A DNA stretch of 64,000 nt from NCBI RefSeq assembly GCF_026210795.1, contig NC_089445.1, positions 3,224,001-3,288,000 of the forward strand, given 5' to 3'. Both the position numbers and the translations under genes were made by a program. Origin of the DNA: Rhizophagus irregularis. Lineage: Eukaryota > Glomeromycota > Glomeromycetes > Glomerales > Glomeraceae. This document shows positions 34,391 to 45,984 of this stretch, in pieces. Numbering within the stretch: position 1 is the first letter of the stretch; each line of letters begins with the position of its first letter. The notes beneath the pieces are model-generated. The model saw only the letters and a program-made list of their open reading frames with translations. It had not been told where the DNA came from and searched no databases.

Positions 34391-36359
34391 AAAAAAATAG
34401 ATTGATTGGCCAGTTTTTATCAATAGATTATCAAAATGCCGAAACTATAGTATGTCATATGATATACTATGCTGAAACGCCGAAACAGTTTCAGCAGTTT
34501 TGGCATTTCAGGTGATTTTGCAAAACTAGTTTCGGCAGTTTCGCATACGCCGTTCTGCCGAAACCCTAGTTTTGGCAAGCAACCTTACTTATATGGTTCT
34601 AATAACTCTGAAATCATCTTCCGTTCATGTGCTAATAAGAATGGAGCGATCCTAGGATACTCACCCTTGAAGGGACTACCTGGGTTTGTTAACTGGAATC
34701 GCCACTGGTCAGATTCTACTGGTATGATGGAGTCAAGTGTGTGGCCTTCTGGAAACTTGAATGGATCTGTTTGATTTGTGGTGAGTGTCTTGTAATTGCG
34801 TTTCCTCTGGCAGAGTGCTCCCCATAATGTATTGAGAACTCTCTTTGCAACATGACCGGCCACGCCACCCTGGTTCTTTATATTGAAGAGAAAGTGAACA
34901 TACTCACCAAATATTACAGTCCCAGGAATTCTTGCTTCTCTGTCATATATCAAGGCATTTGGCTTTCCATCCTGGATTAACTGTATATCGAGACCAAGTT
35001 TCTTTGCTCGTTGTAAGTCAATGAATGTATAGACTCCCCTCTTATTCTGTCAGAAGAGAATGTCATTACCACTTACCTTAGCACGAAATAATCCATACAA
35101 GGCATAACCTCTGTAGTCTACAAAGTCTTTGAGTATTTGAAACTTACCTTGTCGGATTGGAAAGTTTACATTCAATTGCTGGATACTTGGATACAAACTT
35201 GTCACGTCATATTGCCTTCCATAACCCTTCCATTCATTGTCTGCCCAGATAAGACCTCCTATCATAGCATCATTTATTCACTCTGCTTCTATAGGGTCAA
35301 GAGGATCATTGGCTGGAACCCCTACACTAAACCGTTCAAAAAGCCAGAGAGCAGTTCTCTTGTACGACCAGTTGTGGTAAGATAAGTCGATTCCTAGACT
35401 GAACTTCTTTGTAGCCTGTAGGAAGGAATCCCGCTCTTCATGGATCCTCTGGTATGTTTCCTCAAGTGTTTCATATATTCCAGTTTTACGATTCTTCTCA
35501 ATAGGAATGAAGGAGTAACTATCAGAGTTCTTACCATTCTGAAACTGTCCAACTGTAAGAGACTTAACTGTCTTACCATTGTATATTGTTACTACATTAT
35601 TAACCCCATCTTCACGATAAACAAAGGGAGACTTTTGTTTTCTATCTAATTTACTAGGGTGGAGTCTTCCGGGATTCAGTGCAAGAGAGTAGTGGCCTTC
35701 AGACAGGATAAGGGTTGCGCGTCTGTTAGACTTGCTCTTGGAAATTCGAGTAGAATCCCCTACAATATTAAGTGTAAGGCTTCCTGCAAGTTGTTCAACC
35801 TTATCCATATTTGAGACTGGAACTGAAGCATCACGATTAAGACCTAATGCCTTTTTGATATACTCAGGCTTTTTTATAGTCTCGGGTATTTTAGAGAATA
35901 TACTATAGATATGCTTCAGGCATTCATACAGGCAATCATTTAGCTCCCCATTGCATCCTCCTGCAACCGGTGGAGCACCTCTCACATAAATTATGAATCG
36001 TTCAAAGTAATCAGGATCTGCATTATCTGGTAGTTGTGCTACATCATAATGGTCTAATAGTGAAAAGAGGCTGGCTGGTTGGTTTCCTGATGTCCATCTA
36101 CCAGGTTTCCAGTTTTCATAGGGGAGCAGGATCTGAAATTTATAAGTTGGATACCGGGATTAGAATTGCTGTCCAAGTCTGGCAATAGCTCATCTAGAAA
36201 ATCTTGCGCCTGAATACTGTAGTTCTTTGATATCTGGTCTTGTAGGTAAAGCACGTGCAATTTTTGAATAGGCCATTTGATATAACTATGAATTGTATTC
36301 AATTGTAATATAGGTTTTTTATATAAAAAATATAAAATAACTAAGAGGCGCTTATCTTA

Positions 36360-38232
36360 TTAAAAGGAGTCAATCATATCACAGGCATCATCAATATCTA
36401 ACTCGTCTACAAATCCATCATTAGCAGCCTCCCACTGGCGTTCCATTTCGGTCTTTGGACGCTCCTCTGGAATTTCTCGTGCCTTACCTTTATTCATCTT
36501 CATAGTTTCATAACCGGAGGGGGTAGGGATAATCTCAGCATCATGATCTTCCTTATATGCTCTTATTATATTTGCAAGTTCTTTACAACTGGGTGTTTTA
36601 GGTAAGTTCCCATTATATTCGATCCAGTCCTTGAAACGGTTTACTACTTCCCTAAGGTAGTACTGGTACTTGTCCTCAACACGTGTTATGGGACATTCCT
36701 CTACTTCAAACACAAGCATGTCCCAATCATATTCGTCTGATGTGTCTTGGTACTTAGCCCATAATTCCTTACCTGTATTATAGAGATCATTGAAGACCTG
36801 GTCCTTTGAATTCTTAACCCATGGCTTACGATCCCATCAGTGTCTTTCTTGCCAAGCCCAGTGTGCTTGAGTACCTTCCCTTGGTTCAGGATTCCGGTCG
36901 ACTTCTAGTTCTGTGTTGAGTTCTGGGATAGGTTGCTCAGAAGCCGGTTTTACTACAGGTTCTGGGTCAGGCTTAGTGACAGATGCAGAATCTTCTGCAG
37001 CAGACTCGGGTTGTTGTTCATGAGCTGGGTTTGTGGTTATAGGATCTGAGTCAGATAACAAGTCACCTAAGACATCGTAGTCATCATCTGCTTCAGGTAC
37101 AGGTTCTTCAGCAGACGGCTCATCTTCTTGGTCAGGTTCCTCATCAGATAGATAACAGTCTGAGAAACTATCTATAAATTCATCCTGTTTTTCGACAGGA
37201 GCTGGAGGTTCTTCAAGAACGGAATCCTCCTTGATGACAGATGCGGGTTTTACCTTCAAGCAATCAGGTTTGGGTGGTACTGGTGGAGAAGCCTTTTTGG
37301 CAACTGATTGCTCTTTGATAACAGGTGCAGGTTTTTCCTCAGCGGGTTTCTCAACAACTAACTCCACTTTCTCTTGATCTACTTGTGATTTACTAGCTGG
37401 ATTATATATATTTGCCAAGAACTTCTCCAAGGCATTTGGATCAGATGCGAGCTTCTCAGGAGTATCTATATCAATTCCTTCTATATCGATTTCATCTGTT
37501 TCATGTATCCAGTTTTTGCCAAGAAACTTCTTGTATAGATCCTCCTGGATATACTATATACTCGGGTTAACTTTTTATTTATATAAGTCCGATTACTATT
37601 TATACTCAACTCATTTGATAGGATTCTAGAAGCGTTTATCTTTGATAAGGGTGAAATGCAATGAGTTTCACAGTATGAAGTATATACTCTATAAAATTCT
37701 TGAACAGGTAGATCGGTCATATGATTTTTTACTATGAGGTATGTATCCTTTATGAATTGAAAGAGGGGTGGGAGAGTCGATATGATGTGATCCTGCTTAG
37801 ATGTTGTCATAGGTGGTGGATTCCCATTGAAGTCTGGATAAGCGTCTGCAATGGCTCTCAAGTAAGCATAGAATGCCTCACTGGCACCTGGGTATTTCAT
37901 AGTGTCACCAAGTTTCTTAAAGTAGTTGAGATCTCCCTTGCAGGATGGTGACACATCCAATAACACTGTGCGCCTATCGTCATTCTCCACTCTGAGAGCA
38001 TTTTCATTGGTGAGTACAATGGTGGATATAAAGTTTTTGTAATGTGTTGGCGTCTTATATTTTTCATGGATTTCCATTATGTCATCTGTTACCTTATCCT
38101 TCAACGATCAATACAGATTATTCCACTGGCTTTTTTCTGTGGGCATTTCCTCGAAAAGAAGAAGAACTTTACCCTGTAATTGCCCATTGAAACTTCCAAG
38201 AATCGTTTGAGGATCGCTGGTCTTATAAACAA
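36360..38232 (-). pseudogene. SF3/D5-like helicase, 3' portion with acidic extension
   Basis: This continues the frame interrupted at 44483. It has a Walker B-like strand (GKVLLLFEEMPT, near 38150), motif C (TIVLTNEN, near 38020-38000) and an arginine-finger region (DDRRTVLLDVSP, near 37981). A domain with FYRVYTSYCETHCISPLSK follows. After a frameshift around 37545-37560 (an extra AT in a TATAGTATATCC context) the frame enters a long Pro/Glu/Asp-rich linker (37430-36837) and a C-terminal domain (CPITRVEDKYQYYLREVVNR, near 36690). Stops are a TGA at 38105-38110 and a TGA at 36837-36839. The end is a stop at 36360. The acidic tail plus extra domain is not usual for D5-like helicases and may be a fused accessory protein. 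Confidence 0.82.
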
Positions 38233-38526
38233 CATCAGTAAGTTTTTTAGTATTAGGATCCTCAAAGAATCCTAAAATCCATAACATAAGAAGGATCCTC
38301 AAAGAATCATCCCCTCCGCTGAGGGTTCCTTATTGAAAAAAAAATTAAGAAATCCCTAAAGGTTAAAAAGAATCCTTAGAAATATTATTTAAAAAAACCT
38401 TTAAGGGTATTGTTTAAAAGAAACTTTAGGGACATTATTTAAGTAAACCTTAAGGATATTATTTAATTATTTAATTTTCTATTAATTATTTATTATTTCG
38501 AAATTTATACAATTTTTACTCCTAAT

Positions 38527-40236
38527 TTAACTATCTAATTCTTGATTACTATCATGATTATAATTATTTTCTAATTCTTGATTATCCCCCAATTCTTGAT
38601 TATCCCCCAATTCTTGATTATCCTCCAATTCTTGATCATAATTACTCTCACTATCACCGCTATTGTTGCTACTAGTATCACTATCATTTTCTTTACATAG
38701 TTCCATAAGTCTAATTTGTTTAGTAGTATTTGCGGTTATCTCCTTTGAATTAGAAAGACAATCCTAAAAAAATTTATTAGTAAATATTTTTTAACTAATT
38801 AAATAATTAATATAATACATATTGCATACCAAATAAATATTATATCTATTTCGCAAAGAATTATCACCAATAGATATTTTCGGATGTTTCGGATTTAACA
38901 CAGTTTCACATACAGCTAGGGTAAAAGCCGTATCCTTTTCACTTGTTTTCTTTTTACCCCATGCCTTATTCTTTATTGCTTGAATATATAAAAGGTTTCC
39001 CTCTTCATCAGTTTTAAATAAGCATTCAAATGCTTTTTTGGTTTTACGTAATTGTTTAAATGAACAAATATCATCAGCTGATGCAGTAGTATTTATACGA
39101 ACTAGCCAATCTTCACCAAATATGTCAAACATGGCGGCACGGATATCTTTGGCTTTATCACAACGCCGACTTTTAATTATATCATTACACTAAAAATAGA
39201 AATTTTATATTAATAGTTATTATTTAGTATTACTATTAATAAAACAAACAAATCCATAATTACCAAAGGTTTAATTCGTCCTTCATAAATATGCATCCAT
39301 TGAGGTCCATGCTTCTCAATGTATCCAGGTTTTTCTTGTTCAAGCATAGCCTCAAATGCTTTTTGAAATGCAATACCGTCTGAATAAATCCCAAGAATGG
39401 GTAATTGAATTTTACAAGTTTTTGACGCTAAATTCTAAATACATAAAAATAAGTGGTCGATAAATTTAGTAAAAAAGCAATTACAAATTATACACCTTCC
39501 AATAAGAGTTTTCAGGAATCATTAATTGGTCAACTTTTTCCAATAGTTCATTTAATTGTTCACGAGTTTTCTTATAAAATTCCTTTTGCTCGTTTTTAAC
39601 ATCATAAATTACTTGAAATATTTCTTTATTTTGAGTTAAACAGTTTTTTAAACCTTCCATAAGATGATAATAAGATGTGTTTATCATAAATCAAAATTAA
39701 AATGTATATTTTGATTACGCTTAAATAACCCATGATAATGACAAATAACACATCTTACCATTAGTCTTGTTTGATATTCGTCCTACATTAATATCTGCAA
39801 CTTCACAATCCATTTCAACTTGCATTGCAGTATTACATTGTTCTGTTTGATCTGCATCAACGATAACAATAGGTTCAAGCGTAATGGGATTTTTTTTCTT
39901 TCGCTTTGTGACTTTTTTTTTATAATAAATAAATATAAAATTTGTTAGTTTTCACTTCTTACACTATATTATGAACTTATTATTGTCGTTTAATAAAATA
40001 ATTCTATTATTAAAGATATTACCTTTAGAATTAGAGCCCAACTTCAAAGCAATTTTGTCTGCTTCGCTAACTTTTCTCCTGGAATTATCAGTAGTTACGT
40101 TAGATATCTTCTGAGTTTCTTTTAAGACTTTTCGGGTAGGTGCTACAATAATAAATAGAAATATAAAAATTTAATTTCTAATATATTCAAATTATTTTAT
40201 TGTTGAACGTATTACTTGCCTTTTTTCTTAGTCATA
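38527..40236 (-). CDS. Accessory gene of the Plavaka-type element
   Basis: A multi-exon minus-strand gene. ATG 40236 starts a short exon (MTKKKGK), followed through AT-rich introns by exons around 40143-40025 (basic, RRKVSEADKIALKLG), 39916-39765, 39720-39487 (coiled coil, LLEKVDQLMIPENSYW), 39433-39268, 39192-38830 (CFKTDEEGNLLYI-like, RNRYNIYL) and 38764-38527 (acidic, with three NQELGD repeats). No stop was met in the pieces I followed, but splice sites are by eye. The element has two genes, so this is likely the TnpA-like DNA-binding partner of the transposase. I cannot name a domain in it. Confidence 0.55.
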
Positions 40237-40895
40237 ATGATGTCTTATATCACCGAAGAGCGAAATATTGAAAAGTTTTATTTTGTCTTTTTGAGATTTA
40301 GTGAATTGACACGAAAATAATTTACACGTTAAAGAAGTAAAAAAACCTTACTTGCCGTGATATATATAAAAAAATATTCGAGAAAGAAATAGGATTAAAG
40401 TAAAAAAAAAAAAAGTTTAAATAAGTTATTTTCTATCTCCGCAAAATCAATGTAAATTAGACTATTATCCCTGAATACTTACTAATCAATTACATAGTAA
40501 CAAACATAATGATTAATTAAAATCAGTAAGAAAATGATGATAACTGAAACTGACTAATTCATTTATCTTCGTTTATTGTAAATTTAACTTCTTTCTACAT
40601 TTCCCTTATATATTTCATCCAAAAATATTTCTTGAAAGACAATATACGCCAGTGTCAAATATTTATGGTTTAGAAATTATTATCGTTATATATTTGGATA
40701 ATATCGGAGAAAATATAAGATTAGGTAATTATTTCTAAAAAGTATTAATGGTGGTTTGGTAGTGCAACTGAACTAATATTTTTTGGATGATATAAGGTTC
40801 TCGGCAAACTAGTAAAGCAATAATTCCAGTTACTAATTAATAGGAAGGAGTAAGGAAAAGTGAATAAGAAAATTAAAGAAAGACAAAATACAAAA

Positions 40896-43800
40896 ATGTA
40901 TAAATGTAATTTCTGTGAGAGAGGTTTTTCACGAAGAGAGAGTCTTACACAACATTTTAATCGACTCCATCCGTACTTCCAACAGTCACGAACACTAAAT
41001 TGGGTACAAGATCAACGATATGAGTACCAAAAACCACCTCGATCTTCAGACAATCTTGCTGAGGCTGAGGCAGATAATTTATTACCAATAGATGATCAAA
41101 ATCCGTTACCATCGCAAATTTCAAGTTTTGGAAATGATGAAAGGATTGAAATCGATGATGATGATGATGAAAGGATCGAAGATGTTGATGGTGATGATGG
41201 TGAAAGGATCGAAGACGATGATGATGAAAGGATCGAAGATGGTGATGGCGATGATGGTGAAAGGATCGAAGACGATGATGATGAAAAGATCGAAGACGAT
41301 GATGATGAAAAGATCGAAGATGGTGATGGCGATGATGGTGAAAGGATCGAAGACGATGATGATGAAAGGATCGAAGATGTTGATGGCGATGATGGTGAAA
41401 GGATCGATGAGGATGAAAGTATCGATGATGATGATAATGAATTATCAAATAATAGTGATGAAAGTGAAAATTCTTCTGGTGATATTGACGATTTTCACGA
41501 TGGAAGTTATATTGCTGCACTTGATGATTTAAATGGCAATAATAAACAAGAAACCGTTACATGGCCAAGTCAGACATATAAAGAATTTATGACAGCAATA
41601 ACACAGTATCGTATTTCAGATGCAGCAGGTGATGCAATGTTACAAATAATAAAAAAGAATTGTACTGAACTACTACCTGCTTCTACACGAAAGGGACGAT
41701 TGTATATGGATACAATGAATATTAAAGGTCTTCATCTAAAAACACAAGATCTCGTTGAATTTGAAGGAATAACTTATAAATTACATTATCGTCCTATCAT
41801 TGATGCAATAAAAAGTCTTACATCTAATCAAGAATTATGTAAAGAATTTTTTCTTGATTATAAGGAATAGTGGGAATCTCGTGATGTATGTATAGAATTT
41901 TAACAATGACTAGTATTTTTATAATAAATAACTAATAATTGATATTTTATTTAATAAGAATGGAACTTTGATGCGAGTATATTCAGAACAAAATACTGCA
42001 GAATGGTAGCGTGAAAGAGAGTCACCTTTTAGTAAAATTCTTGCAGTAATGTTATACATTGATGGTACTACACTTGATACATATGGGCGACATTCTGAAT
42101 ACCCAGTATTTTTAACGCTTACTAATATTCCTAATTGGCGCCAGAATTTCCCTGATGCAAAGGTTTTTGTTTGCTTTTTACCACAATTGAGTACTAGAGA
42201 CGGTAAACTTCGAGAATCTAAGAAATTTAAACAATACAAGCGAAATTTGGAACAACGTGCTCTGAAATATTTGCTAAGCCCACTTCTTCGGAAAGAAGAC
42301 ATCTACTTGGCAATAAATGGAAAAGTAGAACATTTTATTCCACATATATCTACTATATTAGCTGATATGTCAGAGGCACAAAGTATTTGCTGTACTTACA
42401 AATCATATTGTACAACATGTCCTTGCTACAAATGTCTTATACCGGGAGATCAATTAAATAATATGCACGCATGTTAATGTAAATTCTATCATTTTACGAA
42501 TCCACGAAAATATGAGTGCAGTTGTTTTATCACATGATGCCGCAAAATATTCCATTCATGAACATGAAAACTTTTTCTGGAAATTTAGGTAAAATATTAA
42601 ATAATTAATTTATATTTGATTTAAAAAATAATCCTATTTAAATTAATATAATTTATTTACTTTAGAATGATGAATATTTATGATGTAGTGGCATTAGACC
42701 GTATGCACCTGCAAGAAATTGGTTTGTTTCCATATATGCTTGACTTTACAAGAGAAATGATTATGTATCAATCTGGTAATCAAATTATTACCAAAATGGA
42801 TGTTCAGTTAGCCACTATTACGCCATTTAGTGGATTAAGAATATTGCGTAATGGATATCAACAAGGGGCAAAATTTACTGGAGCAGAAATGCGTGATGTT
42901 ATGAAAATAATTATATTTGTACTAGATGAGCTTTATACAAATAATGATATAATCAGACATCGAAATGATACAGAAAATACGTCATATGAGTTCGTTGATT
43001 GTAAAAAATTAATTCAATGTTTTATAAAATTTGTTAAAATGTATATAACATCTAGAAAAGAAAAATTTAATGAAGATGAATTAAATGAGTTTGAGGTAAT
43101 TCTTTAATTATCATTAAGTTGTAATTTAATTTATTTAATTTATTTAATCTCAGTTTCTCTTATATTGATATAGCAAGAAATTATTAGATGGTCAGATGAT
43201 TTTGTCAAATTATTTAAGACATTTTCACGAAGTGAACTTCGCCTACCAAAACTTCACATGTGGCGATATCATACTATTCAAACTATTAAACGTTATGGTG
43301 CAATTAATGGACTAACGACTGAGACCTACGAAACATTACATAAGAATTGGGTTAAAACCCCATATAGAATATCTAATAAAAAGAATGTTCTTAATCAAAT
43401 CATTAAAACTGTAAGTTATAATAATTATTTTATATATTTTTATTTATTGTTTTTAATGTCAAAAAATAAAATGGTTTTTATATTTAGATTTGTCGGCAAA
43501 TAATTACAACTAATGAATTAAAAAAACCAACTATGTTAAAGTTAGATTGTATGCGATCTTTATTATAGAAACTATCTATCAGTGAATTGGATAATCTTGA
43601 ACAAAAATTAAAGCATGAAAAAGATATAGATAGTTTATGTATTGAAGGAATACAAAATTTAATTTATTGTCTAGATGCATTTTTAGATGAGAAATCAAAT
43701 ATTTCAGAAAATGATGATATTAACTTAAAAATTTATGCATCTGGAATATTAACAAATGGCGAAATAGTATATGCAACTAGTAGATTTTATGGACGACCTA

Positions 43801-44203
43801 AATTTAGTGATATTGCAATTGCAATGGATGATGCTGATTATTTAACAGACAATGGAATATGTTATGAAAAAGTAAGTTATATTAAAATTTATATTTTTTT
43901 AATTTTATATTTTTACTTTTAACTGAAGTTTACTAATTACTATGATATTTGTCATTATAATTATTATAAATTTAGATTTTAATGTTAGCTGAAATTATAT
44001 TATCTTCTTCAACTTTACCAATTGCACTAATACATTGGTATGATTATTATTCTAAACGATATCCTAAAAAGTATGAGTGTCCACACTTAAAATTTGTAAA
44101 TAGTTATGATGTAGTTCCCTTTAATTCAATTGTAGGATTAGTACATATAGTAAAACGTTTTTATTATCAAAATGAATTTTTTGTAAATAAATTCTACTTT
44201 TAA
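40896..44203 (+). pseudogene. Plavaka-type transposase
   Basis: Six exons are traceable: 40896-41885, 41959-42588, 42666-43095, 43174-43410, 43488-43871 and 43976-44203. The N-terminus has a C2H2 finger (YKCNFCERGFSRRESLTQHF), then an acidic minisatellite-coded repeat (about 41150-41420), then the RNase H-like core: MLYIDGTTLDTYG (first Asp), HSEYPVFLTLTNIPNWRQNF, a CxxC pair, ALDRMHLQEIG (second acidic site) and TTETYETLHKNWVKTPYR (Glu). The tail has SSTLPIALIHWYDYY, typical of Plavaka transposases of fungi. Damage: TAG at 41868-41870, TAG at 42007-42009, a frameshift near 42475 and a TAG at 43567-43569. All three stops fit CAG to TAG. Confidence 0.82.
41150..41425 (+). repeat. Acidic coding minisatellite
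   Basis: Tandem units of GATGATGATGATGAAAGGAT and GGTGATGATGGTGAAAGGAT encode alternating DDDDERIED and DGDDGERIED blocks, about eight in all. This kind of repeat is prone to slippage and gives an Asp/Glu-rich linker between the C2H2 finger and the catalytic core. Confidence 0.9.
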
Positions 44204-44482
44204 TAAATATTACTTTATTAATTACTATAAGTAAAATATATAGATTTATTTAATAAAAGTTTTTTAAAAATCCTTAAGGATTCTTAAAAATAATATTTCT
44301 AAAAATCCTTAAGGATAAAACATTTAAAAATCCTTAAGGAATCTATTATTTTATAGAATCCCTAAAGATCTTTTAAAATTATTAAAGAATCCTTAAAGAT
44401 TTTTAAAATTTAAAAATCTTTAAGGATTCTTTAATAATTTTAGGAATCTCTAAGGATCCTAATACTAAAAAACTTACTGATG

Positions 44483-45160
44483 AAGTTGAGTACCTAAGAC
44501 ACTACGTTGAATGAAATCTGTTATAATACTCTTACCCCAATCTTGTCCGAATTTCAGGTAGAGAATCGAATACATTTTCCTTCCAGCAGACACACCGGCC
44601 AACCACTTGATGATATACTCAGTAAGATTCCAATCGCCTGAACACCAGATATCCTGAATGTGGGAGAAGATAAATTTAACCGCGAGGTGGGTTGTAGATT
44701 CAAAAGTGAATATCGGACGCAGGATATGGAGGAATCCTGGGAAGATATTGAGATAAAGTTGGCCACCTAGTTTAAAGATACAGGATTTTTGAGGGTCACA
44801 GGTAGCTACACATACAGTACTATATTCGATCATAAACCATTTGTTGATATTGAATTCAACCTTTTGTGAAGGACTTTGTTCGGATTGTGTGTAAAAGACT
44901 TTGGTAATTGGACGGATAAGTTTATTAATATTTTTATCAGAGATGTGCTCGAGGTTTTTGATTTCTGACCGCCACATGAAGACTTCATGCAGGTTGGAGC
45001 AGGGGATAAAGTAACTGCAAAGATAACCTTTAGCTTGATTGAGATCTCTCATATTCTTTGCAGCGTTAATGAGCTGTTTAAGCTCATCAATACTAAAAGC
45101 CTTCTTCTGTTCACCGAACTTGGGGATAACTTGAGCTTAAATGCTAGTTTGGGCAGTCAT
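44483..45160 (-). pseudogene. SF3/D5-like primase-helicase, 5' portion
   Basis: ATG 45160 starts the frame; a TAA at codon 8 is an early break, after which the frame is open to 44485. The segment contains FSHIQDIWCSGDWNLTEYII and a Walker A-like LKFGQDWGKSIITDF (44548-44505), resembling the SGQGxGKS loop of D5-like helicases with Gly replaced by Asp (GGT to GAT fits). It ends where the Plavaka element inserted; the 3' part is at 38232-36360. The upstream part of the protein (N-terminal, about 200 residues) is too short for a full archaeo-eukaryotic primase domain. SF3 helicases unwind element or virus DNA during replication. Confidence 0.85.
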
Positions 45161-45396
45161 TTTTTGTTCTATTAAATCGAGTACTAATTTATAGTTACCT
45201 AATCTTCAATTGCCGAATATATTTTTTTCAAAGATCCGCACTCCTACCCAGTTATCCTCCTGTAGTCCTGTGGTCCTGTGGTTCTGCGGTCCTTTGGTCA
45301 TACCTGGTTATCTTTTAGGGGTAAAAAAAAACTATAAACCACAAACCATTACGACTGCTCTAAATCTTTCCTTCCCCTTTTTCAATCCACATATAT
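45161..45396. other. Short intergenic gap, no gene seen
   Basis: 236 bp between the helicase start and the end of the last gene. It holds TCCTGTGGTCCTGTGGTTCT-like repeats near 45257-45300, but no coding signal. Confidence 0.4.
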
Positions 45397-45840
45397 CTAG
45401 TGAAATCCATACCGCTCGACAGCCCACCTTACCATACAATGCTCTTTTCTAGCTTCTGATAACTCTTTACAAGCCTTTTGATATGCCTTCCATTTAAGCT
45501 CATGAAGTTCACGATTTCCAATACCTTCCTCCTCAAATGATTGACCAAGATCATCCCCCGCTTTTTCCTTCTTTTCTACTGCCCTGTCGTATGCCTCCTC
45601 GGCTTTCTCATGTCGCTTCCACAACTCGGCTTTACAACAGTTGTACCAGAGTCTGTTTATCTTAAGATGCTTTCTGAATTCTTTGACTAGAAGGTTTCTG
45701 ACCATCTCTCTTACTATGTCGGGATCGTTGAGGGGTGAAACCTGCATTTGGATCCATTTATGAATTCCATAGATGTCTACAAGATCGAGACCAAGGTCTT
45801 CGGCAAGAGAAGTGGCTGCGTGTAAGTTCATCATATGCAT
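45397..45840 (-). CDS. Unknown 147-residue charged helical protein, last gene of the element
   Basis: A complete frame from ATG 45840 with a start MHMMNLHAATSLAEDLGLDL. The rest is strongly charged and helical (WKRHEKAEEAYDRAVEKKEK, ELKWKAYQKACKELSEARKE). No family recognised. The CACTA element inserted exactly at the start codon: the CAT duplication at 45838-45840 is the complement of that ATG. Before insertion the gene started about 30 bp from the inner edge of the right inverted repeat. It is one of the few undamaged genes of the Polinton-like element, but its promoter is now separated by 9.9 kb. Coiled-coil structural proteins are an option, but no evidence is direct. Confidence 0.6.
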   Translation of the reverse strand: MHMMNLHAATSLAEDLGLDLVDIYGIHKWIQMQVSPLNDPDIVREMVRNLLVKEFRKHLKINRLWYNCCKAELWKRHEKAEEAYDRAVEKKEKAGDDLGQSFEEEGIGNRELHELKWKAYQKACKELSEARKEHCMVRWAVERYGFH

Positions 45841-45984
45841 CACAGGTCAAATGATTAAAAATCGGCATGTGATCGGATATCAATCAGTTAATAATCGGAC
45901 TATCCGATTAATGCCGATCATTTACTGATTAATGCTGATTATTCAAATTACTTTGAATCGGCGTGATTACCGATTGCTGTAAAT

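Larger units (their letters stand above)
32869..34588. mobile_element. 1.7-kb MITE inserted in the polymerase gene
   Basis: The 6-bp duplication TTATAT (32863-32868 and 34589-34594) flanks inverted ends GTAAGGTTGCTTGC and GCAAGCAACCTTAC. The ends are followed by arrays of TTTCGGCAGTTTTGGC-like words in both orientations (32900-33090 and 34470-34575). The interior has no transposase. Removing the insert with one duplication leaves the polymerase frame continuous between motifs B and C. The superfamily is not clear from the 6-bp duplication. Confidence 0.9.
32694..36276 (-). pseudogene. Family B DNA polymerase, compact, split by a MITE
   Basis: ATG 36276 opens a frame that, minus the inserted MITE and its duplication, spans 618 codons to 32694. 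An N-terminal domain has CNGELNDCLYECLKHI, EGHYSLALN and Asn/Lys-rich segments, as in Polinton polymerases. The palm motifs are in order: A is DVTSLYPS (35208-35185, about residue 357), B is KRVLNTLWG (34845-34819, about 478), C is RRIHTDGF (about 32849-32829, about 570), with HTD in place of YxDTD. Proofreading exonuclease motifs were not recognised. In-frame stops occur twice near the N-terminus (36180-36195 region), at 35278-35280 and at 35050-35052. Polintons use protein-primed polymerases of this family to copy their DNA from the inverted repeats. Confidence 0.9.
38233..44482. mobile_element. Plavaka-type (CACTA-group) transposon in the helicase gene
   Basis: Inverted ends of 29 bp begin CATCAGTAAGTTTTTTAGTA, and the likely duplication is the dinucleotide AA (38231-38232 and 44483-44484). 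Subterminal copies of AATCCTTAAGGAT-like words are dense at 38330-38460 and 44265-44455, as in CACTA-group elements. It carries two divergent genes, a transposase (+) and an accessory gene (-). Removing it with one AA restores the helicase frame. A 2-3-bp duplication is normal for this group. Confidence 0.88.

Noticed and set aside
36054-36302. Minus-strand 82-codon frame as polymerase N-terminus
   Set aside because: The overlapping frame from ATG 36276 continues in phase into the polymerase despite two stops, while this one does not.
40957-41520. His/Phe-rich minus-strand protein
   Set aside because: It is the antisense of the acidic coding minisatellite of the Plavaka-type transposase.
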